Positions 9,475-19,045 are shown, counted from the first letter of the stretch. The stretch is DNA of 64,000 nucleotides from Leptolyngbya sp. NIES-3755 (GCA_001548435.1 AP017308.1:567030-631029), one strand, 5' to 3'. A program made the numbers and translations. Notes: generated by a model from the sequence alone, not told the origin.

Positions 9475-10281
9475 ATGAGACAGGTTCACCTTCTTAACAT
9501 TGGAATTCACAACCTTACGATGATCGAGCTACTTGAAAAGCTGAGACTCGGAGGAACCGTTTTTACGCCCAACGTGGATCACTTGATGAAGTTGCAGCAC
9601 GACCCTGACTTTTACAGGGCATATCAGGGTGTGGATTTCAAGGTCTGTGATAGTCGGGTGTTAGTCTATGCTTCGTATTTTTTAGGAACTCCGGTTCAAG
9701 AAAAAATTTCTGGATCTGATCTATTTCCAGCGTTCTATACGTACTACCGCAACGACCCCAGCGTAAAAATCTTTTTATTAGGATCTGCCCCCGGAATTGC
9801 AGATGCAGCCCAGAGCCGGATCAACGCTAAAGTCGGACGCGAAATCGTCGTCGCTGCTCACTCTCCCTCCTTCGGCTTTGAGAAGAACGCAGCAGAGTGT
9901 GAAGCGATCGTCGAAATGATTAACCGCTCTGGAGCGACCGTTCTCGCGATCGGAGTCGGCGCACCCAAGCAAGAACTCTGGATTACTCAGCACAAAGACC
10001 AGTTACCGAACGTCACAACCTTTCTGGCGATCGGGGCGACGATCGATTTTGAAGCGGGAATTGTCCAACGTGCCCCCCGCTGGATGAGCGAAGTCGGACT
10101 AGAGTGGCTGTACCGAATGATCTGTGAACCAAAACGGCTTTGGAAACGCTATCTCGTCCACGATCTGCCTTTCTTCTGGCTGATTTTGCAGCAGCGATTT
10201 CGCGCCTATCGCAATCCTTGGATCGGCGAACCTGCACAGACCCAGCCAAAAAAGTCACGATCGCTGATGAAAACAATCTAG
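9475..10281 (+). CDS. WecG/TagA/CpsF family glycosyltransferase (GT26)
   Basis: GT26 transferase of 268 residues. Visible family marks are the early TPNVDHLMKLQHDPDFYRAY region (T-x-N-x-D/E-x-L, near residues 32-50), CDSRVLVYASYFLG, FLLGSAPGIADAA, and the C-terminal RAPRWMSEVGLEWLYRM with its Glu and Arg positions. Such enzymes add ManNAc, ManNAcA or related sugars to an undecaprenyl-diphosphate-linked GlcNAc at the membrane, the second step of glycan assembly. It lies 249 bases upstream of the BY-kinase gene. The donor sugar here is unknown. Confidence 0.88.
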   Translation: MRQVHLLNIGIHNLTMIELLEKLRLGGTVFTPNVDHLMKLQHDPDFYRAYQGVDFKVCDSRVLVYASYFLGTPVQEKISGSDLFPAFYTYYRNDPSVKIFLLGSAPGIADAAQSRINAKVGREIVVAAHSPSFGFEKNAAECEAIVEMINRSGATVLAIGVGAPKQELWITQHKDQLPNVTTFLAIGATIDFEAGIVQRAPRWMSEVGLEWLYRMICEPKRLWKRYLVHDLPFFWLILQQRFRAYRNPWIGEPAQTQPKKSRSLMKTI

Positions 10282-10530
10282 CAAGATTACGGATGCTTTT
10301 TTAAAGATTTCATCTAGTTGAGCCTTTACACAAGCTTCTTAAAGTACAAGTTATGGCATAGTGATGGGAAGATCTACTGACAACAGAATGCGATCGAGAT
10401 ACCATCTAGCGAACTGTACAGAAGAACGCATCTAGGGACTGCATCTCGTTTTGACCCACCCGAACGCTCTCAACTCCCGGTTTCGTATGTTCCACGGTAT
10501 TGAGCAACCCATTCTCTGAGATTCCTCTTT

Positions 10531-12747
10531 ATGACAAGCATGAACATTGAGACAAAACGCTACTCTGAAGATTTCGATCTTCAAAGCTATTGGCTCGTCC
10601 TGAAACGTCGCTGGCTCGTTGCTGCGGGTGTCTTTGCCGCAACTGTTGGACTCGCTGGACTTGCCACTTCCCTCCAACGCCCCAACTACGAAGCGACCGG
10701 ACGAGTGCTCGTTCAATCCAACCGCACCACGTCGCTGACCGGAGTTGGAGAACGGGTTGGAACCCTTGAAGCCTTAAGACGTGAAGGCAACCCGCTCGAT
10801 ACCCAAGCAGCGGTAGTGACTTCCTACCCGATTTTGCAGCGCGTGATTGATACGCTGCAACTGAAGAACAGCCAAGGGCGACCGATGGAGCCAGAAGAGT
10901 TAAGCCGCCAAGTCAAAGTTGAAGCGGTTCCCACGACAGACATTCTGGAACTCAAGTACGCAGACGATGATCCAGAAATGGCAGCAAACGTGATCAATCA
11001 GATCGTCAAAGCGTACATTGACAGCAACCTGAAGACCAACCAAGAAGAAGCGAACAAAGCAGGACGCTTCATCGACAGCCAAATTCCACCCGCAGAAGAA
11101 GCGCTCAATAAAGCTTCTGAGGATCTGCGGAACTTCCGGGCACAGAATGGCATTGTTGATCTAGAGCGGGAATCAGCAGCGAACATCAACTCAGCCGCTG
11201 TTCTACAAGACCAGTTGAGTCAAGCTCGTGCACAACTGGCAGATGTCGGTCGTCAAGAAAGAGCCGTTGCAGACCAGCTAGGACTTGAACTCGGACAAGC
11301 GATCGATTTGGCATCCTTGAGCCAATCCGCAGGTGTTCAAGATGTACTCGCCCAACTGCAATCGGTTGAATCTCGGTTAGTTACGGAGCAAGCTCGATTC
11401 AAGGATACGACTCCACAAATTCAAACGCTGAAGCAGCAGCGCGATGACCTGAATGCTCTATTGCAAACGCGAGTCAGTGATGCGGTCGGTGCAAATGTCT
11501 CGGTTGCGCCTGGAGCACTGCAAGTTGGCGATATCAAGCGAAACCTGGCAGCAGCATTATCCACCCTGCAATCTCAGCGTATCGGTCTCGAAGGTCGGAT
11601 TTCTACACTTGCTGGACTGCTCGCGAACTATCGGAGTCGGGCGGCTCAAACTCCAGCCCTGATTCAACAAGAAGGCGAACTGCAACGCAGACAGGAAATT
11701 GCGCTCACCGCTTATCAAAACCTCAATGCTCGGAAACAAGAGATTGAAGTGGCGAAGAATCAGCAAGTAGGTAACGCACGAGTTCTTCAAAGCGCAATGG
11801 TTCCAACACGTCCTGCCGGTCGGATGCGGTTGATTCTTCTGGCAGCGGGAGCGATGGTTGGATTGCTCTTGGGAATTGCAGCAGCGTTCTTAGTGGATTC
11901 GATCGACAAATCGCTCAAGACGGTCAAAGATGCCGAAGCTCAATATGGCTACACGCTGTTGGGCTTAGTCCCACGGTTTGAGACCAGCGACACACCCACA
12001 ATTTTGTCTCCCGGTGCGGATGATATTTCGCCACGGGTGATTGCGATGACCTCACCGCGATCGATGATTCATGAAGCCTATCAGATGCTTCAAGCTAATC
12101 TGAAGTTTATGAGCCTCGATAAGAAGGTCAAAACGATCGTCATCAGTAGCGCCGTTCCACGCGAAGGCAAGTCTGAAGTCGCTGCAAACCTGGCGGCAAC
12201 CATGGCACAATCTGGTCGGAAAGTGCTGCTGGTCGATGCTGATATGCGGAATCCGTCACAGCATCACCTTTGGGGACTGGTCAACTCGGTAGGTTTGAGT
12301 AACGTAGTCGTCGATCAAAGCGAACTGCGTCAAGCTGTGAAACCGATTACGAGCAACCTCTCAGTGCTGACCGCAGGCGTGATGCCACCGAACCCGCTAT
12401 CGATTCTGGATTCGGAAGCGATGACCGTCTTCCTGGAAACCGTGTCAAAAGATTACGATTACATTGTGTTTGACACACCGCCGCTGGCAGGAACCGCAGA
12501 TGCGGCAGTGTTGGGCAAAATGGCAGATGGAGTCTTGATTGCGGTTCGTCCGGGTGTGGCGGATGCAGCCAGTGTCGCAGCGGCAAAATCACTGCTCGCT
12601 CGTTCAGAGCCGAACATCCTTGGACTCGTGGCAAATGGTGTGAATGTGCGGTATGAACCGGACAGCTACTTCTACTACACCAATCGTGAACAGGTTTCAG
12701 ATCGGGGTGAACGTGGCGAACGGACTCGATCGCTGTTGACGAAATAG
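10531..12747 (+). CDS. polysaccharide co-polymerase / BY-kinase (Wzz-Wzc type)
   Basis: Inner-membrane tyrosine autokinase of 738 residues controlling chain length and export of exopolysaccharide. The Wzz domain begins at about residue 15; transmembrane helix 1 is near 28-48 and helix 2 near 430-455, with a long coiled-coil periplasmic region between. The cytoplasmic kinase has Walker A (SAVPREGKSEVAANLA, near 540), Walker A' (KVLLVDADMRNP, near 565) and Walker B (YIVFDTPP, near 643). A short Tyr cluster (YEPDSYFYYTN) near 707-717 is the probable autophosphorylation site, followed by an Arg-rich tail rather than a terminal poly-Tyr stretch. A terminator follows at 12777. Its partner exporter candidate is the SLBB protein about 49 kb away at 61551. 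Confidence 0.93.
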   Translation: MTSMNIETKRYSEDFDLQSYWLVLKRRWLVAAGVFAATVGLAGLATSLQRPNYEATGRVLVQSNRTTSLTGVGERVGTLEALRREGNPLDTQAAVVTSYPILQRVIDTLQLKNSQGRPMEPEELSRQVKVEAVPTTDILELKYADDDPEMAANVINQIVKAYIDSNLKTNQEEANKAGRFIDSQIPPAEEALNKASEDLRNFRAQNGIVDLERESAANINSAAVLQDQLSQARAQLADVGRQERAVADQLGLELGQAIDLASLSQSAGVQDVLAQLQSVESRLVTEQARFKDTTPQIQTLKQQRDDLNALLQTRVSDAVGANVSVAPGALQVGDIKRNLAAALSTLQSQRIGLEGRISTLAGLLANYRSRAAQTPALIQQEGELQRRQEIALTAYQNLNARKQEIEVAKNQQVGNARVLQSAMVPTRPAGRMRLILLAAGAMVGLLLGIAAAFLVDSIDKSLKTVKDAEAQYGYTLLGLVPRFETSDTPTILSPGADDISPRVIAMTSPRSMIHEAYQMLQANLKFMSLDKKVKTIVISSAVPREGKSEVAANLAATMAQSGRKVLLVDADMRNPSQHHLWGLVNSVGLSNVVVDQSELRQAVKPITSNLSVLTAGVMPPNPLSILDSEAMTVFLETVSKDYDYIVFDTPPLAGTADAAVLGKMADGVLIAVRPGVADAASVAAAKSLLARSEPNILGLVANGVNVRYEPDSYFYYTNREQVSDRGERGERTRSLLTK

Positions 12748-12776
12748 CCCCATCTCATCTGATAAAGAGGAAATTG

Positions 12777-12808
12777 CGCGATCGTGCCTTGGTGCGATCG
12801 CGTTTTTT
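12777..12808 (+). terminator. intrinsic terminator after the BY-kinase gene
   Basis: An eight-base stem CGCGATCG (12777-12784) pairs with CGATCGCG (12795-12802) around a ten-base loop and is followed by six T (12803-12808). The right arm overlaps a HIP1 octamer (12794-12801), so the HIP1 sequence is part of the terminator. Confidence 0.85.
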
Positions 12809-12897
12809 CGCGTCTGACACCTGCCTTAAGACACTGTTACAGCTTGAGAATCTATGAAAGAATTGCGGACAGCCCCCAGTAAGCAATTCAGATTGTC

Positions 12898-14079
12898 ATG
12901 TGGATAGTGAGTGCATCTTTGATCGGACTGATCGGAGTTCTTCTTGGATGGAGTGTTTGGACTGGAGTAGAAACGAGTTTTGCGCTGAGTTCTAATGGAT
13001 TAAAGTCTTACCGTGCGACTAGAGCAGGGGAACGAGTGGCAGTCCTAATTCCGGCTCATAATGAGGAAACTGGACTTGGAATTACGTTGTCAGATGTGAA
13101 GACGCAGTTGAAATTCGGCGATCGCTTAATTGTTGTCGCGGATAATTGTACGGATGCAACGGCGGACATTGCTCGACAGCATGGTGCGATCGTTCTAGAG
13201 CGCGAGGATTTGACGCATCGAGGGAAAGGATACGCTTTAGATTACGGCTTGCGATATTTAGCAGATGAGCCGCCTGATGTGGTGATTGTGATTGATGCGG
13301 ATTGTCGAGTGGAGAAAGATGCGATCGCGATTTTGACTGAAACAGCGATCGGGCAGAATCGACCCGCCCAAGCGACTTATTTAATGAAGAAACCTGCCCA
13401 ACCCAGAGCGAAAGATTCCGTTTCGGCATTTGCGTTCACGATGAAGAACTTGGTGCGACCGTTGGGACTTTGGCGATTGGGACTGCCTTGTTTATTAACT
13501 GGGACAGGCATGGCATTTCCTTGGACAGCGATTCAAGCGGTGAATTTTGCCAGCGGGCATTTGGTTGAGGATATGAAGCTGAGCGTGGATTTGACGATCG
13601 CTGGATATCCACCTGTTTACTGTCCGGCAGCGCGTGTGATTGGAACCCTGCCGCGACAAAGTAGTGCCACTCAGAGTCAGCGAACTCGCTGGGAACATGG
13701 GCATTTACAGTCGATTTTGGTGTACGTGCCTGCTCTGATTAAAGCTGCGATCGAGAAATTCAATCTTGCCGCGATCGTACTGGCGATCGAATTGAGTGTG
13801 CCGCCGCTGTCTTTATTTGTGATGAGTTGGATCGGAGTCAGCACGATCGCAATTCTTTGGGGAATTTTGAGCGGATTCTGGATGGCGGGAATTTTAGCGA
13901 TCGTTGCTGGAGTGTTTTTATTTTCAACAGTTCTTGCAGCTTGGAGTAAGTTCGGGCGTGAAGATCTACCTTTGAGAGAATTGCTAGCGATTCCACTTTA
14001 TATATTGTGGAAAATTCCGGTTTATTTGCAGTTCTTGATTCGTCCACAGCGGGCTTGGATTCGGACAGCACGAGATTAA
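12898..14079 (+). CDS. GT2 family glycosyltransferase, membrane-bound
   Basis: Family 2 transferase of 393 residues with an N-terminal membrane segment (about residues 2-22), a GT-A catalytic domain and two or three C-terminal membrane segments (about 285-380). Catalytic marks are VAVLIPAHNEETG near 42-54, the metal-binding DADCRVEKD near 138-146, HLVEDMKLSVDL (the ED acid/base motif) near 220 and QRTRWEHGH (a Q/RxxRW-type motif) near 260-268. The Q/RxxRW-type motif is usual in processive synthases such as poly-beta-GlcNAc or hyaluronan synthases, so it may be processive. The next gene starts 81 bases downstream. Substrate unknown. Confidence 0.85.
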   Translation: MWIVSASLIGLIGVLLGWSVWTGVETSFALSSNGLKSYRATRAGERVAVLIPAHNEETGLGITLSDVKTQLKFGDRLIVVADNCTDATADIARQHGAIVLEREDLTHRGKGYALDYGLRYLADEPPDVVIVIDADCRVEKDAIAILTETAIGQNRPAQATYLMKKPAQPRAKDSVSAFAFTMKNLVRPLGLWRLGLPCLLTGTGMAFPWTAIQAVNFASGHLVEDMKLSVDLTIAGYPPVYCPAARVIGTLPRQSSATQSQRTRWEHGHLQSILVYVPALIKAAIEKFNLAAIVLAIELSVPPLSLFVMSWIGVSTIAILWGILSGFWMAGILAIVAGVFLFSTVLAAWSKFGREDLPLRELLAIPLYILWKIPVYLQFLIRPQRAWIRTARD

Positions 14080-14160
14080 CGGTGAATCTACTGGGAAACT
14101 CAGGCAGAGAATTTACGTCAGATTTACAATCGGAGTAGACGGAATACGGGGTGCAACGCA

Positions 14161-15828
14161 ATGTCGCACCTCGTTTTGATTGAGAGTTTTACGGGAATTT
14201 TTACGGTGAAGCAAGATATTTCTTGGAAAACGATCGGCTGTGGATTTTTGACTGGAGTAGCGTTTGCTCTTTCAGGAGCATCTCCGAGTGTCGCGGCTGA
14301 ACGATTAAATTTGCGGCTTGGACCGTTTGAACAATCGATCGCGGTTTCGGATTTAGAACAATTTGCCAAAACGGGGAATGTTCCTCCTGCACTTCAACTG
14401 TATTCGGCAGTATTGACTCCAGAATTGCGACGGGCATTGACGAGCCGGTTACAGCTTGATCCGAATTTGGGAACGCAGATTGTTGAGGATTTGTTGAAAT
14501 CGCCATCGGGTCAACAGGTCTTGAATTCGATTCGACAAGCCGCACCGGGCTTGAGTTTGGAAACGTTGCAGGCAGGATTCTGGTTAGCAGCACGGCAAGC
14601 AAACGGGCTGGATGCGATCGCGGTGATTCGAGCAATTCCTCAAGATACGGTGACGATCGATGTCACGCAAGCGGTCGGAATTGCCTCACAATTGAATTTT
14701 TCGTATTGGAAAACGCAAGGAATTCGATCGCTGTTAGAGCGCAGTTTGAGTTCAGGAAATTCCACGTTTCGAGCTTCGTTTGATCCGTCGATCGCAGGAT
14801 CACAGACCGTTCAAGAATCGTTCTATTCGTTCTATGATGCTCAGCGCGATCGACGATTGCCTGTCGATTTTTACTGGAGTGCGACGACTAAACCAGATGC
14901 ACCTTTAGTCGTGCTAGTTCCTGGATTTGAGGCGAATCGGAAATTTCTGGCTTATTTAGCGCGACACCTCGCCTCGCATGGAGTGACGGTCGCCGCGATC
15001 GAGCATCCTTTTGTCGCTCGAAATGGAACGCTATCGTCTTTGAATCCAGATCGATTGATTCCAGCGAATGAGTTTGTCGATCGACCAAAAGACATTAGTT
15101 TTTTGCTGGATCGATTTGAGCAGTTAAATCAACAGCCTGGTGCTCTTCAAGGCAAGCTTAATGCTCGAAAAGTCTCAGTGATTGGACATTCTCTCGGTGG
15201 GTTTGAAGCGTTGGCACTGGCGGGCGCAGAACTTCGATTTGATGAACTGCGGGAGTTTTGTCGAACCAGTGGATTGCTCGATCGAGTTCCAGCCGATTGG
15301 CTCCAGTGTGCTGCGATCGAGCAACCGAAGAATCGATTGAGTTTGCGTGATACAAGAGTTGTGCAAGCGATCGCGCTCAATCCAGCGATCGGACAAATTT
15401 TTGGTCAGTCAGGCTTGAGATCGGTTGCCACACCAACTTTGATTTTGACCAGCACCGATGACACGTTAGCACCTGCTTTTAGTCAACAACTCCAGCCGTT
15501 CTTACAGTTGCCGACTCCGAAGTATCTGTTAACCGCGATCGGGACAACTCATCTGAGCGTGAGCGATCCAGGAAATTTCACAGGTGCGATCGCACAAGGC
15601 ACATTAGTGAAAGAGCGTAGGGGAGCAGAAGTTGAACCGCTGCGTCGATTGTTGCAAGGCGTAAGTTTGGCATTCATTCAGCAAACGACCTCTGAAGCGA
15701 AAACCTATCAGCCGTTTTTGACTCCGGAATATGCACGATCGCTCTCGAAACCTGATTTACCTTTGCGACTCAATACCGAACTGCCTGAGAATCTGACTCG
15801 CTGGCTAAGTTTGGCATCGATGTTCTGA
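14161..15828 (+). CDS. alpha/beta hydrolase with N-terminal DUF1400 domain
   Basis: Cyanobacterial two-domain protein of 555 residues. Residues about 20-45 form a hydrophobic export signal (GCGFLTGVAFALSGASPSVA). DUF1400 follows (about 47-180, starting LNLRLGPFEQSIAVSDLEQF), then an alpha/beta hydrolase fold with nucleophile elbow GHSLGGF near 342-348 and likely acid and His in the last third (TDDT, GTTHLS). It is expected in the periplasm or outer envelope and should cleave an ester, possibly a lipid; the substrate is unknown. The exact start is uncertain because several Met and hydrophobic residues precede the signal core. Confidence 0.85.
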   Translation: MSHLVLIESFTGIFTVKQDISWKTIGCGFLTGVAFALSGASPSVAAERLNLRLGPFEQSIAVSDLEQFAKTGNVPPALQLYSAVLTPELRRALTSRLQLDPNLGTQIVEDLLKSPSGQQVLNSIRQAAPGLSLETLQAGFWLAARQANGLDAIAVIRAIPQDTVTIDVTQAVGIASQLNFSYWKTQGIRSLLERSLSSGNSTFRASFDPSIAGSQTVQESFYSFYDAQRDRRLPVDFYWSATTKPDAPLVVLVPGFEANRKFLAYLARHLASHGVTVAAIEHPFVARNGTLSSLNPDRLIPANEFVDRPKDISFLLDRFEQLNQQPGALQGKLNARKVSVIGHSLGGFEALALAGAELRFDELREFCRTSGLLDRVPADWLQCAAIEQPKNRLSLRDTRVVQAIALNPAIGQIFGQSGLRSVATPTLILTSTDDTLAPAFSQQLQPFLQLPTPKYLLTAIGTTHLSVSDPGNFTGAIAQGTLVKERRGAEVEPLRRLLQGVSLAFIQQTTSEAKTYQPFLTPEYARSLSKPDLPLRLNTELPENLTRWLSLASMF

Positions 15829-15865
15829 GTGAATGGCGATCGCGATGGAATCAAGCAATAGAGAA

Positions 15866-16195
15866 TTATTGCAAAGCTTTCTCTAGTTTGTTTTGACTCC
15901 AGAGCGATCGTGCATATTCAAAAACTTGCTTACGTCGATCATCTGGGAGTTGTTCCACGATCGCAGCCACTTGATCAGACACCGGAAGCCAAGACTGAGT
16001 TACCGATCGCCAAACTACAACAAATTGATCGGGCTTGAGTGCCAACATCTCAATTGTGGCTCCATGATCATCCGCAAACTCCACTTCATACGCCGTTCCG
16101 TAATCTTCTAGAATCGTGCCCTGCATTCCCAATTTCAAATTTCTTGCTGGCATATCTTCAAGAAGCTCCACCACGTCAAATACTTCTGGTTTCAT
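15866..16195 (-). CDS. DUF4926 domain protein
   Basis: Small protein of 109 residues. The N-terminal half (DVVELLEDMPARNLKLGMQG, then GTAYEVEFADDHG) matches the DUF4926 pattern, an SH3-like beta fold. The C-terminal 45 residues form a separate helical part ending LWSQNKLEKALQ. It lies 18 bases downstream of a DUF6883 protein, and the two are likely cotranscribed. Such two-gene pairs are common in cyanobacteria. An immunity or antitoxin role for the DUF4926 member has been considered by analogy with polymorphic toxin systems, but nothing in this sequence proves it. Confidence 0.75.
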   Translation of the reverse strand: MKPEVFDVVELLEDMPARNLKLGMQGTILEDYGTAYEVEFADDHGATIEMLALKPDQFVVVWRSVTQSWLPVSDQVAAIVEQLPDDRRKQVFEYARSLWSQNKLEKALQ

Positions 16196-16213
16196 CTCCT
16201 ACTTTCCTCGTCC

Positions 16214-16552
16214 TTACGGTACATATAGCGTCGTCAATCTAGCAATATCACTTCCTTCTGCAACAATCCAACCCGTACGAACCATCTCACGTTGTCCTTC
16301 TACTCCAATTATCTCTAAATCAACACGATAGCGCTGTCCATGTTCATCAAGTTCTCTAACACTCGCCTCCGCGTCCAATGCCATTGCAACAATTTGCTGC
16401 ATTAAAAGTGTGTAGTTCTCCCTTGTAAAACCAAGTGCAGAGCGGAAGACAATCGCTTTGTCTGCTCCCTTGGGACTGTCTAAATTGAGTGCATAATTTG
16501 TCAGTTTGCGTGGATCGATTTCAATTTGCCTGACGACATCTCGAAGCTTCAT
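16214..16552 (-). CDS. DUF6883 domain protein
   Basis: Protein of 112 residues matching the DUF6883 layout: a KLTNYALN segment near 16-23, then SPKGADKAIVFRSALGFTRE near 25-44 with the conserved K and F positions, a helix, and a beta strand region RYRVDLEIIGVEGQREMVRT (about 73-92). Related domains occur as C-terminal toxin modules of polymorphic toxins (family knowledge, recalled with moderate certainty). Here it is free-standing and first in a two-gene unit with the DUF4926 protein. Whether it is an enzyme cannot be judged; no classical catalytic triad is visible. Confidence 0.7.
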   Translation of the reverse strand: MKLRDVVRQIEIDPRKLTNYALNLDSPKGADKAIVFRSALGFTRENYTLLMQQIVAMALDAEASVRELDEHGQRYRVDLEIIGVEGQREMVRTGWIVAEGSDIARLTTLYVP

Positions 16553-16598
16553 TCGGCTCTCTGTTCTGGATGAGCCACTTTAGCATTTTGTCGATCGA

Positions 16599-18143
16599 CT
16601 AACCCACGCCACCTGCGCCCCGTGGCAAATGCAGCGTAAAGCAACTTCCCTCACCCAGAGTTGATTTCACCGTAATATTACCCCCTTGAAGCTGAGCTAA
16701 CTTCTGCGACAGCGCTAATCCTAATCCAGTCCCTTGATATCTGCGTGTCAATCCTTGATCAAGTTGCTGAAACGGTTGAAATAGCTCCTCCTGATCCGCT
16801 GGCGCAATTCCAATTCCCGTATCCCGCACCTCGAAATCGATTCCGTCTTCAACTTGTCGAACAGTGAGTGTGACTGAACCTGATTCCGTGAATTTGATTG
16901 CGTTTGAGAGTAGGTTTAGCAAAATTTGAATTAATCGTCGATCATCAGCGGTACAAGTTGTAATTTCAGGATCGATCGAGTAAGAAAACTCTAATTCTCG
17001 ATGCTTTGCTTGTTCTCGAAGCGTAGAGATACAGGTTTCACAAACAGCTTCCACCGAAACCGAACGAATTTCAAGAACTTCCCGCCCCGCTTCAATTTTG
17101 GCTAAATCTAATAGATCATTGATTAGTTCTAAAAGTTGATGCCCTGCCACAGAAATTCTTTGAACATAGTCAAGTTGTCGAGGCGTTAAAGCTCCAAAGA
17201 CTTGTTCCAGCAGTACACTCGAAAACCCGATAATCGCGGTTAATGGTGTTCTCAGTTCGTGACTCGTGTTGGAGAGAAACGCACTTTTTGCTTGATTGGC
17301 GGTTTCCGATGCCAGTTTCTCTAGTTCTAATTCTTGAGTTCGTTGCCGCACCAGTTCTTCTAATTGGGCTTCTGCGAGTTGTAAGGCTTCGACTCTGGCT
17401 CGTTCCGCGCTCAACTGCCGTCCAAAAAATGAAGCAAGGAGCGCCGCTGTCAAAATCAGCAATGCGGCAACTCCGATGACGATCGCTAAAACTCGACTCG
17501 AAATCGGCTCGATCGACGGAGGTGCGATCGCAGCCACTCGAATATGAGTTGCAATCATCGCCGTGTAGTGCATTCCAGAAACGGCAACTCCCATCAGTCC
17601 AGCACTACCGATGACTTTCCGACAGTGAGCAAAAGTCGTCATGCGATCGCGAAATCGTAACAGCCAAAATGCACTCCACGAAGCCATGATCGCGATCGAT
17701 CCGGACAGCAACACGAGCGGCAGATCATAAATTTGACGGGCTGCGATTTGCAGTGCTGCCATCGAAACGTAGTGCATTGCAATAATGGTGCAGCCGATAC
17801 AAAGTCCGCCAATCGTCCACCACACGTCATCGAGTTGATAAATCAGCCAAATCCCGCTGATCGCGCCACTGAGCGAAACTGCGATCGAGAGCAGAATAAT
17901 CCAAAAATCATATCCAACAGGAATCGGTAAACTGTGCGCCAGCATTCCTGTAAAGTGCATTGCCCAGATTGTTAATCCCAGGACAATTCCACTGCCAATC
18001 AGCCAGGATTGACGCTGCTGTGTTGGGGTAATCGGGACTTGTTCCGCAATATCAAGCGCCGTGTAAGAACCAATAAAAGAAATGAGAACCGACAAAACGA
18101 TCAGGCGAAAGTCTGAGGTCGCAATGATGTCAATAGCAGGCAT
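16599..18143 (-). CDS. MHYT-domain sensor histidine kinase
   Basis: Membrane sensor kinase of about 514 residues. The N-terminal MHYT domain has seven predicted helices and three repeats of the M-H-Y/F-T/V motif (MHFTGML, MHYVSMA, MHYTAMI), thought to bind metal and sense oxygen, CO or NO. A short coiled coil leads to the HisKA domain with phospho-acceptor His in SHELRTPLTAI near residue 300, then the HATPase domain (DTGIGIAP, GTGLGLALSQKL). No receiver domain is fused and no response regulator is adjacent, so the partner is elsewhere. I chose the ATG at 18143; a longer frame reaches 18224 but its extra 27 residues are not MHYT-like. Confidence 0.88.
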   Translation of the reverse strand: MPAIDIIATSDFRLIVLSVLISFIGSYTALDIAEQVPITPTQQRQSWLIGSGIVLGLTIWAMHFTGMLAHSLPIPVGYDFWIILLSIAVSLSGAISGIWLIYQLDDVWWTIGGLCIGCTIIAMHYVSMAALQIAARQIYDLPLVLLSGSIAIMASWSAFWLLRFRDRMTTFAHCRKVIGSAGLMGVAVSGMHYTAMIATHIRVAAIAPPSIEPISSRVLAIVIGVAALLILTAALLASFFGRQLSAERARVEALQLAEAQLEELVRQRTQELELEKLASETANQAKSAFLSNTSHELRTPLTAIIGFSSVLLEQVFGALTPRQLDYVQRISVAGHQLLELINDLLDLAKIEAGREVLEIRSVSVEAVCETCISTLREQAKHRELEFSYSIDPEITTCTADDRRLIQILLNLLSNAIKFTESGSVTLTVRQVEDGIDFEVRDTGIGIAPADQEELFQPFQQLDQGLTRRYQGTGLGLALSQKLAQLQGGNITVKSTLGEGSCFTLHLPRGAGGVG

Positions 18144-18254
18144 TCTATAGAAAGATAAATAAGCGCAGTCAGGATCTCGATCGCACCAATCTCTATCGAA
18201 TGACAAATCAAGCGCGATCGACATCGCTCGAAAGGTAGTTAAGCGTCGATTCCA

Positions 18255-18281
18255 ATAAAAAACCCACGATCGGATCGTGGG
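18255..18281 (-). terminator. intrinsic terminator of the Pro-rich membrane protein gene
   Basis: CCCACGAT (18263-18270) pairs perfectly with ATCGTGGG (18274-18281) around a three-base loop. On the minus strand it is followed by a T run (A run 18257-18262 on the plus strand). It lies just after the stop codon of the minus-strand gene that ends at 18304. Confidence 0.85.
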
Positions 18282-18303
18282 ACTGCATCAAGTTCAGGGG
18301 AAT

Positions 18304-18861
18304 CTATTGACCCGGAGGCGTTGATTGTTGTGAAGGAGTGGGGCTAGTGGTTGCTTCTGGTGAGGGAGAAGGTTCTGTGGTTCTCGGTTGCTCGGTTGAA
18401 GAATTCGTTTGGGGAGTGGTCGGAGAGGCTTCGGGAGCGGGTTTTGGTGGCTCGACTTTGATCGTGGGAGCCGGAATTATGGTGGGTGAACTTTGTTGAG
18501 GTTGCGGAACCGGAACAATACGATCGCGCTCGATCACTCGTTCTCTCACTTCTGGCGAGGGCGATGGGGAAGGCGATGCACTCGGAACCACGATCGTACG
18601 TTGAATCGTGGGCGCTTGATTACGTTGTGTCAGGAAATACGCGATCGCAGCGCCCCCTAGAACAACTGCCGATAAGAGAATTCCAATCAAGAAACCGTTT
18701 GCCGTATTGTTCTCATCTCTGACTTGTTGAACGGATTCATAACGCTGTCGCTCAACCGTTTGACCCTGCGTATAGCCGCTTTCATAGCGATTGGGATTCG
18801 GTTGATTTTCGGCAGGATAATTTGTGCGATCGTTCTGATCGCCTTGATTCGGATTCGTCAT
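18304..18861 (-). CDS. single-pass membrane protein with Pro/Ser/Thr-rich tail
   Basis: Unrecognised protein of 185 residues. A polar, Asn/Gln/Tyr-rich N-terminus (about residues 1-52) precedes one transmembrane helix (FLIGILLSAVVLGGAAIAYF, about 57-76) and a low-complexity extracytoplasmic region rich in Pro, Ser, Thr and Glu (PSASPSPSPSPE, then repeated SPT/TTP runs) up to the C-terminus. The layout suggests a periplasmic linker or wall-spanning tether. No domain can be named. The gene stands alone and has its own terminator immediately downstream. Confidence 0.7.
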   Translation of the reverse strand: MTNPNQGDQNDRTNYPAENQPNPNRYESGYTQGQTVERQRYESVQQVRDENNTANGFLIGILLSAVVLGGAAIAYFLTQRNQAPTIQRTIVVPSASPSPSPSPEVRERVIERDRIVPVPQPQQSSPTIIPAPTIKVEPPKPAPEASPTTPQTNSSTEQPRTTEPSPSPEATTSPTPSQQSTPPGQ

Positions 18862-19045
18862 GATAAATTTCCTAATAACTAGATTGCTCTAAAGTGCTGT
18901 AATAAAAATGTCAGCCTTGCTTCAGTAGATGCTCTAATGCACCCAAATTAACCGAAGTCGATCGCATTCTCACTCTGTCCAGGGAAGGGAACACGAGGAA
19001 GAGAAAAAGAGTTCTACCTCTGTCAATTGATAGAGAATTACTGTA

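Noticed and set aside
14201-14635. 144-codon minus-strand frame
   Set aside because: Shadow of the DUF1400 hydrolase.
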